Below are positions 1 to 8,452 of a stretch of DNA of 64,000 bases, one piece after another. The stretch is from Rhodococcus sp. IEGM 1379 (GTDB lineage Bacteria; Actinomycetota; Actinomycetes; Mycobacteriales; Mycobacteriaceae). Each line of letters starts with the position of its first letter. Within the stretch, counting starts at the first letter, position 1. The translations under genes were made by a program, and so were the position numbers. Location of the stretch: positions 1 to 64,000 of the forward strand of contig NZ_JASHKR010000023.1 in assembly GCF_030056815.1 (NCBI RefSeq), given 5' to 3'. The notes beneath the pieces are model-generated. The model worked only from the letters and a program-made list of their open reading frames with translations, was not told where the DNA came from and did not search any database.

Positions 1-820
1 AGTTCGGTGCGGCTTGGAGGGTGACGGAGGTGAGGAAGGTGCGGCCGAGGTTGGTCAGCAGTGGGCGGATGGCGGTGTCGGCGCGGTTGTAGGTTTTGAG
101 GGCGTATTCGGTGCCGGTCCAGACGACTGCGGTCAGGGAGGTGACGAGGTTGGAGAGGGAGCCGAAGGTTTGTCCGGGGACGTGGGCTTCGCCTTGTGCG
201 GGGAGGGCTGCGCCGTGGGCGTCGACGGCGAGGGCGCCGGCGATGGAGAGGACTCCGGGGGCGGGGAGGTTCGCGAAGCCGAGGTTTTCGTCTTGGAGGG
301 CGGTGGTGATGGCGTCGAGGGTGGCGCCGGGTCCGGCGGTGACGGTGGAGATGGGTCCGGTGGCGTCGACGTTGACCCAGTTCAGGTGGACCATGGTGTC
401 GGCCAAAATGACTTTGTCGCGGGGGGCGTCGTTGACGATGGTGAGGGGGGTCCAGCCGTGCATGGCTCCGCGGGGGCGGATGGTGTAGCCGTTGGTGTGG
501 CCCCAGTTGGCGAGGCGGACTGCGTCGTCGGGGGTTTTGGGGGCGCAGGTCCAGATGGTGTCGAGCATGATTTCTTTGGACCAGTTTTGGTAGGCCTGTT
601 GGTAGAGGGCGATGCCTTCGGGGAATGCGGGGGGTGTGGGGAGTGTGGGGACGGGGCCGGCGGATCCGCTGCTGCCGCTGCTGCCGCTGCTTCCGGCGGG
701 GATGGCGTAGGCGGGGGTCCAGGTGCCGGTGAGGGTGGTGGCGGCGAGGGCGCTGGCTCCGGCGGCTGCGGCGATGAATCCGCGGCGGGTCAGTCGGGTT
801 GTTTCGTTTTGGGCAGTCAT
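1..820 (-). CDS. FAD-linked cholesterol oxidase (BCO2/VAO type), Tat-exported, C-terminus beyond left edge
   Basis: The open frame begins at ATG 818-820 and runs off the left edge, so about 273 N-terminal residues are visible. The N-terminus has a twin-arginine signal (RLTRRGFIAAAAGA, residues 9-22) with a following Ala-rich segment, so export is expected. A short Gly/Ser linker (GSSGSSGSSG, 43-52), encoded by a 9-bp tandem repeat, comes next. Residues 115-125 (RPRGAMHGWTP) match the FAD-binding segment of vanillyl-alcohol-oxidase-fold enzymes. His121 has the same number as the histidine that covalently holds FAD in type II cholesterol oxidase of Brevibacterium sterolicum. A second FAD segment, TVTAGPGATLDAI, follows. 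The family oxidises cholesterol to cholest-4-en-3-one outside the cell, which fits the steroid genes next door. Substrate is inferred from family and context; another sugar- or alcohol-oxidising VAO enzyme is possible. Confidence 0.8.
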   Translation of the reverse strand, partial: MTAQNETTRLTRRGFIAAAAGASALAATTLTGTWTPAYAIPAGSSGSSGSSGSAGPVPTLPTPPAFPEGIALYQQAYQNWSKEIMLDTIWTCAPKTPDDAVRLANWGHTNGYTIRPRGAMHGWTPLTIVNDAPRDKVILADTMVHLNWVNVDATGPISTVTAGPGATLDAITTALQDENLGFANLPAPGVLSIAGALAVDAHGAALPAQGEAHVPGQTFGSLSNLVTSLTAVVWTGTEYALKTYNRADTAIRPLLTNLGRTFLTSVTLQAAPN

Positions 821-874
821 GTTCGGGCTACTCCATCAGGGGTTGAGAACTACAGCGAGTTCGACAGGTGGATA

Positions 875-1732
875 TCAGGCAAGGGTGAGAACTACATCGG
901 CCAGGGCGGGAGTTTCGCGCTCCGCAGCAAACGCAGAGATCAAGAGTTGCCCTTGGTTTTTCCAAATTCGGATACTCAAGTTCTCGCCCGGAAATACTAC
1001 ACCGGCAAACCGGGCGCGAAATCCGGCTACCTGCGAACTGTCGCCGTCAAACATGGTATCTACTGCGGCCTTGCAGACCATTCCGTACGTGCACAATCCG
1101 TGCAGGATTGGTGCCGGAAATCCTGCTGCGGAAGCGAATTGAGGATCCGAGTGCAGCGGATTTCGATCACCGCACATCCGGTACAGCAGAGCCTGCTGGG
1201 GGAGAACCGGCAGCAGAATCTCGGCGTCCGGCTCGCGATCAGGCAACGAAACCGACTCTGAGGGACCACGTTCGCCGCCGAATCCGCCTTCTCCGCGAGC
1301 GAAGATGGACGAGCGTGCAGTCCACAGCGGACTGCCTTCGGCGTCGACGGTCACCGACTCCTGGACGATGACTGCAGCCTTGCCCTTGTCCCATATCTCG
1401 GAAATTCGGGTTGTGGTTTGTCCACTCCCACTAGCCGGGATCGGTTGGTAGACAGTGACTTCCTGGCTTCCGTGAACGACTTTGGCCAGATCTATTTCGA
1501 TGCCGGGGAACGAAACCTTGGGAGCTTCGGTGGCGTGGAAATTGGCTGCGACTGTCGCGAAGGTCGGCAGCACCTGCGGCTTGGTGTCGTCGAGGTAGCG
1601 CAATTCGTTCGTGTCGAGCGGGCGCGCTCCGGCGCCGAGCGCCAGATGGTAATGCTGCACGTCCGACGGCGTCCATGAAAATTCTTGTGGCGCAAGCTCT
1701 GCGCCCAGAGCGATGCTGGGATCAATTGGCAT
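875..1732 (-). CDS. hsd4B: MaoC-like 2-enoyl-CoA hydratase of sterol side-chain degradation
   Basis: This 285-aa protein has the double hot-dog layout of (R)-specific 2-enoyl-CoA hydratases. The hydratase-2 motif sits in the C-terminal half, with Asp189 and His194 as the expected catalytic pair (YRMCGDRNPLHSD, 184-196) followed by GFPAPILHGLCTYG. The N-terminal repeat lacks the catalytic motif, as is usual. It starts 11 bases inside the end of kstD, so the two are co-transcribed and probably translationally coupled. The same pair is adjacent in M. tuberculosis (Rv3537 kstD, Rv3538). The likely job is hydration of a steroid enoyl-CoA ester during beta-oxidation of the cholesterol side chain. 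The symbol follows Rv3538/rhodococcal usage; ChsH3 is another name used for this family. Confidence 0.85.
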   Translation of the reverse strand: MPIDPSIALGAELAPQEFSWTPSDVQHYHLALGAGARPLDTNELRYLDDTKPQVLPTFATVAANFHATEAPKVSFPGIEIDLAKVVHGSQEVTVYQPIPASGSGQTTTRISEIWDKGKAAVIVQESVTVDAEGSPLWTARSSIFARGEGGFGGERGPSESVSLPDREPDAEILLPVLPQQALLYRMCGDRNPLHSDPQFASAAGFPAPILHGLCTYGMVCKAAVDTMFDGDSSQVAGFRARFAGVVFPGENLSIRIWKNQGQLLISAFAAERETPALADVVLTLA

Positions 1733-3434
1733 TGTCGACTCCAGCGTCTGCGGTGCTGGCCTTGGCCTTCTTCATGCGATCGGCAATGTCGAGAACGGCA
1801 AGGTAGCCGAAAGTCATTGCGGGACCGATGGTTGCGCCCGGACCGGCATAGGTATGGCCCATGACGGGTGCGCTGGCATTGCCCGCGGCGTAGAGGCCGT
1901 CGATGACACTGCCGTCTTCGCGAAGTGCGCGACCGTTGACGTCGGTGCAGATTCCGCCCTTGGTTCCGAGGTCTCCCGGAACCATCTTGATGGCGTAGAA
2001 CGGCGCCTTGCTGATCTCGCCGAGGCTGGGGTTCTTCAGTCGCGGATCGCCGTAGTACGCGTCGTAACCGCTGTCGCCGCGACCGAAATCTTCGTCCTTT
2101 CCGCTGCGCGCGAAGCCGTTGAACCGCTCCACCGTCTCGGTCAGAGCGGACACGGGAAGCCCTGTCTTCTCGGCCAATTCGGCGATTGTTCCAGCCTTCA
2201 CGACGACGCCGGCCTTGAGCCAGCGACTGGGGAAGGGCGAGCGCGGCGTGATGCCGGCGAACGTGTAGCGGTTGCGGTAACGCTGATCGAGGATCATCCA
2301 CGTCGGGATGTTCTCGCCCGGGCCTTCACCCTGGCCGAATTCTCCGCCGTACATCGCATGCGTTGCCTCTACGTACGGTGCCGCTTCGTTGCCGAAACGC
2401 TTGCCGGACGTGTTGACCATCATCGAACCGGGGAGCGTGCGCTCGGACAAAGCGAACCACGGTCCGCCCGTCAGCGGGATCGACGGACCCCACCAAGCGT
2501 CGTCCATGAAATCGACTGCAGCGCCCAGTTTCTGGCCTGCCGCGATGCCATCGCCGGTGTTTGCCTTTGCGCCGACGGTCCATTCGGTGCCGATGGGGCC
2601 GCGCTGGTACTTCTCGCGCATTTCCTTGTTGTGCTCGAACCCGCCCGAGCCGAGGACGACGCCGTGGCGAGCGTGGATGACCTGCTCTTCGCCGTCGATC
2701 AGGACGTTGACGCCGCGAACTGCGCCGTCTTCGGTGTACAGCGAGGTGAGCGGTGTGTTCAGCAGGATGGGGACACCAGCCGACTGAAGGCCGAGTCGAA
2801 TGCCGGCGACAAGAGCCTGGCCGCGAACGAGGAGGTCTTTGCGGGTTGCCTTGGCTGCGAGGAATCGCATGCCGACCTTCATTGCGCGCAGCGGTCCGCG
2901 CGGGTTGCGCATCAGCAGGTTGAGCCACTTGTAGTCGGCTTGGGTGATGACGAAGTTCTTGGGTGCCTTGACGTAGTCGGGTTCGAGGTTCTTGCGGTCG
3001 GCGCCCAACTTGTTGCCGTCGAACGGGGTGGGCTCGACGCTGCGTCCGCCGACGCGTCCGCCGGGGGCTTCGGGGTAGTAGTCGGAGTATCCGGGAACCC
3101 ACTGCAGTTCGAGGGGGCTGTTCTTCAGGACGAAGGACAGCATTTCCGGTCCGCGGTCGAGATAGGTGTCGATCCGCTCGGGGGCGACGACGTCACCGAT
3201 GATGCTGTGCAGGTACGAACGCGCGGCCTCTGGTGTGTCGCTCACCCCTGCGGCCTGAAGTGCTTCGTTGTTGGGGATCCAGACGCCACCGCCTGATCGG
3301 GCAGTGGATCCGCCGTAATGGGCGGCCTTCTCCACGATGACCACACTCAAACCCTGATGGGCCGCGGTCAAGGCCGCTGTCATACCTGCTGCACCACTGC
3401 CGACGACGACGATGTCGTATTCCTGCTTGCTCAT
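1722..3434 (-). CDS. kstD: 3-ketosteroid delta1-dehydrogenase
   Basis: A 570-aa flavoprotein. Residues 6-17 form the dinucleotide-binding strand and GSGAAG loop, and an FAD segment (YGGSTARSGGGVW) follows at 40-52. Active-site features of the family are present: Tyr119 in YSDYYPEAPGG and, near the C-terminus, Tyr529 with Gly533 in TYAGPG, which match Tyr119, Tyr487 and Gly491 of R. erythropolis KstD1. The enzyme introduces the 1,2 double bond in ring A of 3-ketosteroids. A GTG three codons upstream is possible, but it would place the N-terminus inside the KstR operator, so ATG 3434 was chosen. No clear Shine-Dalgarno precedes it, which hints at a leaderless transcript. The hydratase gene overlaps its 3' end. 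Confidence 0.95.
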   Translation of the reverse strand: MSKQEYDIVVVGSGAAGMTAALTAAHQGLSVVIVEKAAHYGGSTARSGGGVWIPNNEALQAAGVSDTPEAARSYLHSIIGDVVAPERIDTYLDRGPEMLSFVLKNSPLELQWVPGYSDYYPEAPGGRVGGRSVEPTPFDGNKLGADRKNLEPDYVKAPKNFVITQADYKWLNLLMRNPRGPLRAMKVGMRFLAAKATRKDLLVRGQALVAGIRLGLQSAGVPILLNTPLTSLYTEDGAVRGVNVLIDGEEQVIHARHGVVLGSGGFEHNKEMREKYQRGPIGTEWTVGAKANTGDGIAAGQKLGAAVDFMDDAWWGPSIPLTGGPWFALSERTLPGSMMVNTSGKRFGNEAAPYVEATHAMYGGEFGQGEGPGENIPTWMILDQRYRNRYTFAGITPRSPFPSRWLKAGVVVKAGTIAELAEKTGLPVSALTETVERFNGFARSGKDEDFGRGDSGYDAYYGDPRLKNPSLGEISKAPFYAIKMVPGDLGTKGGICTDVNGRALREDGSVIDGLYAAGNASAPVMGHTYAGPGATIGPAMTFGYLAVLDIADRMKKAKASTADAGVDNAN

Positions 3435-3435
3435 G

Positions 3436-3449
3436 TAGAACACGTTATA
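3436..3449. promoter_or_regulatory. KstR operator upstream of kstD
   Basis: The 14-mer tagaacacgttata matches the KstR consensus tnnAACnnGTTnnA at every fixed position. Its end lies one base from the kstD start codon, so bound KstR should block initiation of kstD directly. KstR itself is not encoded in this window. Confidence 0.9.
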
Positions 3450-3513
3450 GAATGATAGGGGTGTCAGTCCATGCTTTCTGCCAGGAAGTATTTCCGAACG
3501 TTGTCAGTGATAA

Positions 3514-3527
3514 AGAAACACGTTGCA
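3514..3527. promoter_or_regulatory. KstR-like operator upstream of the FAD-dehydrogenase operon
   Basis: agaaacacgttgca carries the AACnnGTT core and the terminal A; only the first base (A for T) departs from tnnAACnnGTTnnA. It is 23 bases before the GTG start at 3550 and 65 bases from the kstD operator, so the divergent promoter region may hold two KstR sites. Confidence 0.6.
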
Positions 3528-3549
3528 GTGAAATTGAGGATGGTGCGGT

Positions 3550-5196
3550 GTGACCTGGGATACTTCGGTTGATGTCCTCGTGGTCGGGTTCGGGGTGGCC
3601 GGCGCCAGCGCGGCACTCGAAGCAGTGGCGGCAGGTTCGTCGGTGATGGCGATCGACCGGGCGTTGGGAGGTGGCGCCAGCACCATTTCCGGCGGCATCG
3701 TCTACGCGGGTGGCGGAACGTCGGTTCAGAAAGACGCCGGCGTCGACGACACTCCGGAGGCCATGCTCGCGTATCTCGAACGCGAGGTCGGCGACGCGGT
3801 TACGCCCGAGACTCTGCGACGTTTTGTCGATGAAAGCCCCGCGATGGTCGACTGGCTCACCGGTCACGGTGTCCCGTTCGAAGCATCGCTCTGCCCGTAC
3901 AAGACCTCCTACCCGAGTAACAAGCACTACCTGTACTACTCGGGTAGCGAGTCTGCCGGCGGATTCCGTGACGCGGCCAAACCTGCGCCTCGCGGCCATC
4001 GAGCCAAGGGTCGAGGAACCTCAGGCAAGATGCTCTACAGTCCGATGGCCGAATCAGCTGTGGCAAAGGGCGTGCAGTTGCTCGGCCAAACCCGCGCCGA
4101 TCAGTTGATCATCGAGGACGGGCGGGTGATCGGCGCACTGGCACTGACGCTTCGGGACGCACCGGCGAGTGTTCGCCGGCGTCACGCCGTACTCGGATCT
4201 TTGTCGTCCAAGCCGGGCGTCTACGCTCCGCAGCTGCGCACGATTCTCGACGCCCGTATCCGGAAGATAGAGAAGAAGTACGCCAAGAAGATTCGCATCC
4301 AGGCCCGTGGCGGCGTGATTCTCACTGCCGGCGGATTCGTGTCCAACCGCGACATGATGCGCACGCATGCTCCCGCGTACAAGGGCGGAATTCCGCTCGG
4401 CACTTCCGGCGATGACGGCAAGGGAATTCAGCTCGGCATCGATGCCGGCGGTGCCACCGACAAACTCGGCAATGTTTCGGCCTGGCGATTCATCGTGCCG
4501 CCCAGCGCATTTCTCGGCTCGATACTCGTCGGACAATCCGGTAGCCGTATGGTCGACGAATCTCGTTACGGCGCGGCTCTCGGTCAAGCAATGGTCGAGA
4601 AGAGCAGTGGAATCGGCTGGCTGCTTGCCGATTCCGGTCTGGTTCGTGAAGCGAAGGCGCAAATCCCCGATCAATCCATGTGGTTTCAGCGAGTCCAGAC
4701 TATGGGAATGATGCGAACCGCAGTACACGGCAACACTATTGCCGAGGTGGCGCGGAAGGCTGGGATCGACGCGGCCGGACTCCAGACCACCGTCGACGCC
4801 CACAATGCTGCTGCCGCAAGCGGGCAACCTGATCCGATGGGCAAACCATCCGACTTCGTGCGGCCGGTACTGACGGCGCCGTTCACGATGTATGACGTCT
4901 CGGTCAAGCCGAACATGATGAATCCGTGCCCGATGTTGACCCTCGGCGGTCTGGTTGTCGACGAGACCACCGGTGCTGTGAAAAATGAAGACGGGCATGG
5001 CATTCCCGGCCTGTATGCCGCCGGACGTAGTGCTGTCGGAATTTGTTCCAACTCGTACGTGAGCGGATTGTCGCTCGCTGACTGTGTATTCTCGGGCCGC
5101 CGGGCCGGACTGCACGCGTCCATTTTTTTCCGACGCCCGGAAGGCCTGAAAGCCACGCAAAGCGGCGCTGGCGTCGTAAGCTCGGTGTGTGACTGA
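3550..5196 (+). CDS. FAD-dependent dehydrogenase of the 3-ketosteroid dehydrogenase/fumarate reductase superfamily
   Basis: 548 aa from GTG 3550, with GAGG about ten bases upstream. The N-terminal FAD strand and loop (VLVVGFGVAGASAALEA, about 9-25), the GGGASTISGG segment and a second FAD-binding segment near the C-terminus (GIPGLYAAGRSAVGICSNSYVSG) place it in the flavoprotein superfamily that contains KstD and Kst4D. It lacks the Tyr-x-Gly-Pro-Gly element of KstD, so it is not a second delta1-dehydrogenase. It resembles uncharacterised FAD-binding dehydrogenases such as mycobacterial Rv0785. It is divergent from kstD, has a probable KstR site, and overlaps the following SDR gene by eight bases. 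A steroid or steroid-derived ketone is the reasonable substrate guess. Confidence 0.75.
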   Translation: MTWDTSVDVLVVGFGVAGASAALEAVAAGSSVMAIDRALGGGASTISGGIVYAGGGTSVQKDAGVDDTPEAMLAYLEREVGDAVTPETLRRFVDESPAMVDWLTGHGVPFEASLCPYKTSYPSNKHYLYYSGSESAGGFRDAAKPAPRGHRAKGRGTSGKMLYSPMAESAVAKGVQLLGQTRADQLIIEDGRVIGALALTLRDAPASVRRRHAVLGSLSSKPGVYAPQLRTILDARIRKIEKKYAKKIRIQARGGVILTAGGFVSNRDMMRTHAPAYKGGIPLGTSGDDGKGIQLGIDAGGATDKLGNVSAWRFIVPPSAFLGSILVGQSGSRMVDESRYGAALGQAMVEKSSGIGWLLADSGLVREAKAQIPDQSMWFQRVQTMGMMRTAVHGNTIAEVARKAGIDAAGLQTTVDAHNAAAASGQPDPMGKPSDFVRPVLTAPFTMYDVSVKPNMMNPCPMLTLGGLVVDETTGAVKNEDGHGIPGLYAAGRSAVGICSNSYVSGLSLADCVFSGRRAGLHASIFFRRPEGLKATQSGAGVVSSVCD

Positions 5197-5941
5197 CGTA
5201 TTAGACGGAAAAATTGCATTGGTGACCGGCGCGTCTTCGGGCTTGGGGCGCGCCGTATCCGAAATTCTGACCCGACGGGGCGCACAGGTTTTCGGCGTTG
5301 CCCGCGGCGAAGAGCAGCTTCGGCAATCGATGATCGATGTGGCGGGTGCTGTTGGCGAGCAGAGGTATTCGGCTTCCGATGTTTCTGATTCCGCGCAATG
5401 TGCTGCGGCGGTTCAGAAGTGTGTCGACACTCTCGGCGGTATCGATATCCTGGTCAACGTGGCCGGTTCGCACACGCTCCGCCACACGGCTGAGATTGCC
5501 GATGACGAGTGGGCACATGACCTCGCCGTAAACCTCAACGGACCGTTCTTCCTCTCTCGCGCAGCGCTTCCGCATCTGCTCGAGCGCGGTGGCAACATTG
5601 TCAACGTGTCCTCGATCGCCGGGCTCGAAGGGCAGGCCTACTCGGCCGGATACTGCTCTGCCAAGCACGGTTTGATCGGGCTCACCCGAGCGATGGCGAT
5701 GGAGTTCACCGGAAAGACCTTGCGCGTCAACGCCATCTGCCCCGGCGGCATGATGACCCCGCAGGTCACCGGATTTACCTTTCCGGACGGCGTCGACTTC
5801 GACCTCGTGATGAAGGTCGCCTCGCCTCGCGGACTCATGGAAGCAGAAGACGTCGCGAAAATGGTGGCGTTCATCGCCTCCGACGACGCGTCCGCGATCC
5901 ACGGTGCTGTGTACTCGGTAGACAACGGAAAAATGGCATGA
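5189..5941 (+). CDS. Short-chain dehydrogenase/reductase
   Basis: A 250-aa classical SDR starting at GTG 5189 inside the end of the FAD-dehydrogenase gene. It has the cofactor loop TGASSGLG (13-20) and the catalytic set Ser141/142, Tyr155 and Lys159 (YCSAK). The usual NNAG element reads NVAG. The C-terminus is of the common VDNGKMA form. The tight overlap on both sides (8 bases upstream, 4 downstream) shows a three-gene operon with the flavoprotein and the VOC protein. It probably interconverts a hydroxyl and a ketone on the substrate of the flavoprotein; the exact substrate cannot be read from the sequence. Confidence 0.85.
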   Translation: MTDVLDGKIALVTGASSGLGRAVSEILTRRGAQVFGVARGEEQLRQSMIDVAGAVGEQRYSASDVSDSAQCAAAVQKCVDTLGGIDILVNVAGSHTLRHTAEIADDEWAHDLAVNLNGPFFLSRAALPHLLERGGNIVNVSSIAGLEGQAYSAGYCSAKHGLIGLTRAMAMEFTGKTLRVNAICPGGMMTPQVTGFTFPDGVDFDLVMKVASPRGLMEAEDVAKMVAFIASDDASAIHGAVYSVDNGKMA

Positions 5942-6417
5942 CACCGCTGGTCTCGGGACCGATCTTCCAGATCTGCTGGGTGGTGGAGGACATCGCCGCT
6001 GCCGAGCGGGACTTCACCGAGAAATGGGGAGTTCGGCGCTGGCTGCGCTTGCCCGACATCACATTCGGCCCCGAGACCACCACGTACCGCGGTAAGCCGG
6101 CGGAGTACACCATCCACGTGTCACTGGGCTATGTCGGAACTCAGCAGATTGAGCTGATCCAGCCGGTTTCGGGACAAAACCTCTATACCGAGTTCCTCGA
6201 GAAGCGCGGAGTGGGTGTCCACCACGTGGCGTGGGTGCCAGACGATTACGAGGAGACTCTCGCCGAAGCCGGCCGGCGTGGGATGCCGATCCTGCAACAG
6301 GGTCGCGCCGGTATGGAATTCGCGTACGTGGATGGCGGCGCCTTGGGCGGATACGTGGAACTCATGAAGCTCACTCCGGAGATTCGCCTGATGTTCGATT
6401 CCCTTATCGACGATTGA
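5938..6417 (+). CDS. VOC-family (glyoxalase/epimerase-like) protein
   Basis: 159 aa starting in an ATGA overlap with the SDR stop. It has the two-module vicinal-oxygen-chelate pattern: an N-terminal IFQICWVVEDIAAAERDF segment, GVGVHHVAWVPDDYEETL in the middle (candidate metal-binding His), and a closing YVELMKL segment with the expected Glu. Spacing is similar to methylmalonyl-CoA epimerase-like proteins rather than extradiol dioxygenases, which are twice as long. It is the last gene of a probable KstR-controlled operon. A ring-opening, isomerase or hydrolase-type step on a steroid intermediate is possible, but function is unassigned. Confidence 0.75.
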   Translation: MTPLVSGPIFQICWVVEDIAAAERDFTEKWGVRRWLRLPDITFGPETTTYRGKPAEYTIHVSLGYVGTQQIELIQPVSGQNLYTEFLEKRGVGVHHVAWVPDDYEETLAEAGRRGMPILQQGRAGMEFAYVDGGALGGYVELMKLTPEIRLMFDSLIDD

Positions 6418-6480
6418 AAACCTTGGACCAGTAGGCGTTCGTCGCGGCGGGAGTTCCGCGTGCGCTCGCTAGGCTGAACA

Positions 6481-6792
6481 TCAGGGCTCGTAGTCTCCCG
6501 CAGTGGCTGCCCGGAGCGCCTGAATCGAGGTGAGCTCCGGAGGCTGTGTGAGGAAGGCCTCGACGATCAGGGGATCGAAGTCGTCGGAGAGCACCACGTC
6601 AGCTTTGGTGGGGAAGTAGCGGAAGAACGTGCTCTCCGAGATTTCGCACGCATCGATGATCTGTTGCACGGTTGTCGCGTCGTAACCTCGCTCTTGAAAC
6701 AACCGGAGGGCTTGCGCTTGGATAGTGGCTCGGGTGCGGGCCTTCTTGCGCTCGCGGAGACCGACAGGCCGCAGTTCATCGTGTTTCGGCAT
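6481..6792 (-). pseudogene. 3'-truncated TetR-family regulator
   Basis: Only 103 residues remain from ATG 6792. The N-terminal DNA-binding domain is intact: RERKKARTRATIQAQALRLF, then a helix-turn-helix ATTVQQIIDACEISESTFFRYF. The reading frame ends at TGA 6481 just after the first helices of the ligand domain (ELTSIQALRAATAG). Family members are normally about 190-210 residues, and the 60 bases before the next gene contain no remnant of the missing half. It overlaps the 3' end of a broken MFS gene, so the pair looks like a regulator/efflux locus in decay. A short, functional DNA-binding protein cannot be ruled out. Confidence 0.7.
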
Positions 6793-8343
6793 GAGTGTTG
6801 CCCTGCGGCAGGAAAAGTAGGGCCAGAACGAACCCGACCACCGCGATACCGGTAGCCGCGAGGAGTGAGGTGTCCATGCCGTGGACAAACGCGGTTCGAA
6901 CGGACTCGAGAAGTGACGCCGAACCGCTCCGTTCCGAAACGGCTACATCGCCAAAAATGCTTTCGCGCACCACCGTCGCCGCGTCGGGTGGCAGCGCGCT
7001 GACATCGATGCGAGACAAGTATCCGGACGTGAGAACCGCACCGAGGATTGCGGTGCCGAAGGGGCCTCCCACTTTGTTGACAGCCTGTAGGACCGCAGAA
7101 CCGACACCGCTGCGTTCCTCGGACAGTTCGGTGAGGGCAGCAGCGGCCGAGGTCGCCATGGCCAGGCCCATCCCGAGCCCGACAATCGCCATCCATCCAG
7201 CAACAAACGCGCCGCTCGAGGCGACTCTCGTGAAGGATCCGAAAGCGAAACCTACCGCAAGCAAGGTAAACCCGAGCGCAACGGTAACTTTGGCGCCCAG
7301 TCGGCCGGCGAGGCGATCTGCAGGAACCGCGCCCACCACAAGACCGGCGATCAAAGGCAGTAGTCGAATCCCGGATCCCATCGCGTCGGTCCCGAGTACC
7401 CCCTGGAAGTACTGCGGCATGGTGAACAGACCGCCGATCATCGCAAGCACTGCAACGGCAGCTATGATCACGCCCCACATGAACGATGCCGATTGGAACA
7501 ACGTCAGGTCCAGTAGCGGTTGCCCGTCGGGCCGACGACTCAGCCGTCGTTCCCACTGGAAGAATTCCACCAGCACCAGGATTCCGGCGGCCATGAAGAG
7601 CAATGCATCGACGTTGGTCCAGCCGTCCTGTCCGGCTGTGATCAAGCCGTAGGTCACCGCCACCAAGCCTGCCGACGACGAGGCCATGCCGATCGGATCG
7701 AGGCCCGGGCGTTGCGCTGCAAGCGATTCCGGCACCAATGCCGTGACCGCAATAATTCCGATCAGTACTACCGGCACGTTGAGCAGGAACACCCAACCCA
7801 CCAGTAATTGGTAAGGAGCCAGCCTCCCGAAATGGGCCCGAGTGGAAGTGCGACGAAGTTGGCGGCGGTCCAGACGCCGACGGCTTTCGGTCGTTCCACT
7901 TTGCTGAAGAGCACGGTGAGTGCGGAAATCGCCATCACGATCACCCCGGCGCCGGCTAGTCCCAGAATCGCTCGAGCGACGAGGAAATCGGTTGGCGACG
8001 TCGAATATGCGGAAGCGATCGAACCGACTGCAAAGAGTCACAATGCGATGAGCATCAGCTTCTTGCGACCGTAGCGGTCGCCGAGAAGTCCAGCGGGGAG
8101 CATGGCCGCTGCGAGTACGAGGAAATAGGCCGACGAAAACCACTGTAGGTCGGCCTCGGAGGCATGGAGGCTGTCGGCGAGCGTCGGGAGGGCGACGCTC
8201 AGGATCGTTCCGTCGAGGCCGACAGCAAGGACTGCGAGGCTCACGGCGCCAAGGGCCCACCAGCGCCGAGGACCGAGATCTGTTGTGACTGTGATTTTTG
8301 AGGTATTCGCTGAGACTGCGTCATTCATGATCGGGTCATTCAT
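6776..8343 (-). pseudogene. DHA2-type MFS efflux transporter, disrupted by a stop and a frameshift
   Basis: From ATG 8343 (AAGGAG six bases upstream) the frame encodes MNDPIMNDAVS and the first membrane helices, with the motif-A-like GDRYGRKKLM. A TGA at 8038-8040 interrupts LMLIAL/LFAVGS. The same frame then continues with recognisable transporter sequence (ARAILGLAGAGVIVMAIS, GPISGGWLLTNYWW). Near 7795-7802 the frame shifts, after which VGWVFLLNVPVV and the remaining ten or so helices run uninterrupted to the stop at 6776. Two lesions in one gene argue for a real pseudogene; two sequencing errors are the alternative. The intact gene would be about 520 residues with 14 helices, exporting drugs or toxic metabolites. 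Confidence 0.8.
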
Positions 8344-8351
8344 GACTGTCT

Positions 8352-8365
8352 CCTTCAATTGAAGG
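8352..8365. promoter_or_regulatory. Palindromic operator candidate for the TetR/MFS locus
   Basis: ccttcaattgaagg is a perfect 14-bp palindrome that begins within the Shine-Dalgarno region of the MFS gene. It is a likely binding site of the now truncated TetR protein. Confidence 0.4.
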
Positions 8366-8401
8366 TAACTGCCACAAAAATTCTAACTCTGACGACTGAC
8401 A

Positions 8402-8441
8402 ACGAGTGAGGGCCGACCCGATTGGGTCGGCCCTCACTCGT
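8402..8441 (-). terminator. Terminator hairpin after the kshA operon
   Basis: An 18-bp perfect stem (8402-8419 with 8424-8441) with a 4-base loop lies just beyond the stop of the small gene following kshA. There is only a weak T-rich stretch on the minus strand after it. Confidence 0.75.
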
Positions 8442-8452
8442 CGTAGTTGTGG

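Noticed and set aside
14-1261. Long open frame on the plus strand with Gly-rich translation
   Set aside because: It is antisense to the cholesterol oxidase and hydratase genes; the composition is the mirror of high-GC codon use, with no family features.
1713-3296. 527-codon plus-strand frame
   Set aside because: It is the complement of kstD, whose catalytic motifs are certain on the minus strand.
3550-5196. Calling this gene a second kstD
   Set aside because: The C-terminal Tyr-x-Gly-Pro-Gly element and the YYPE segment of delta1-dehydrogenases are missing.
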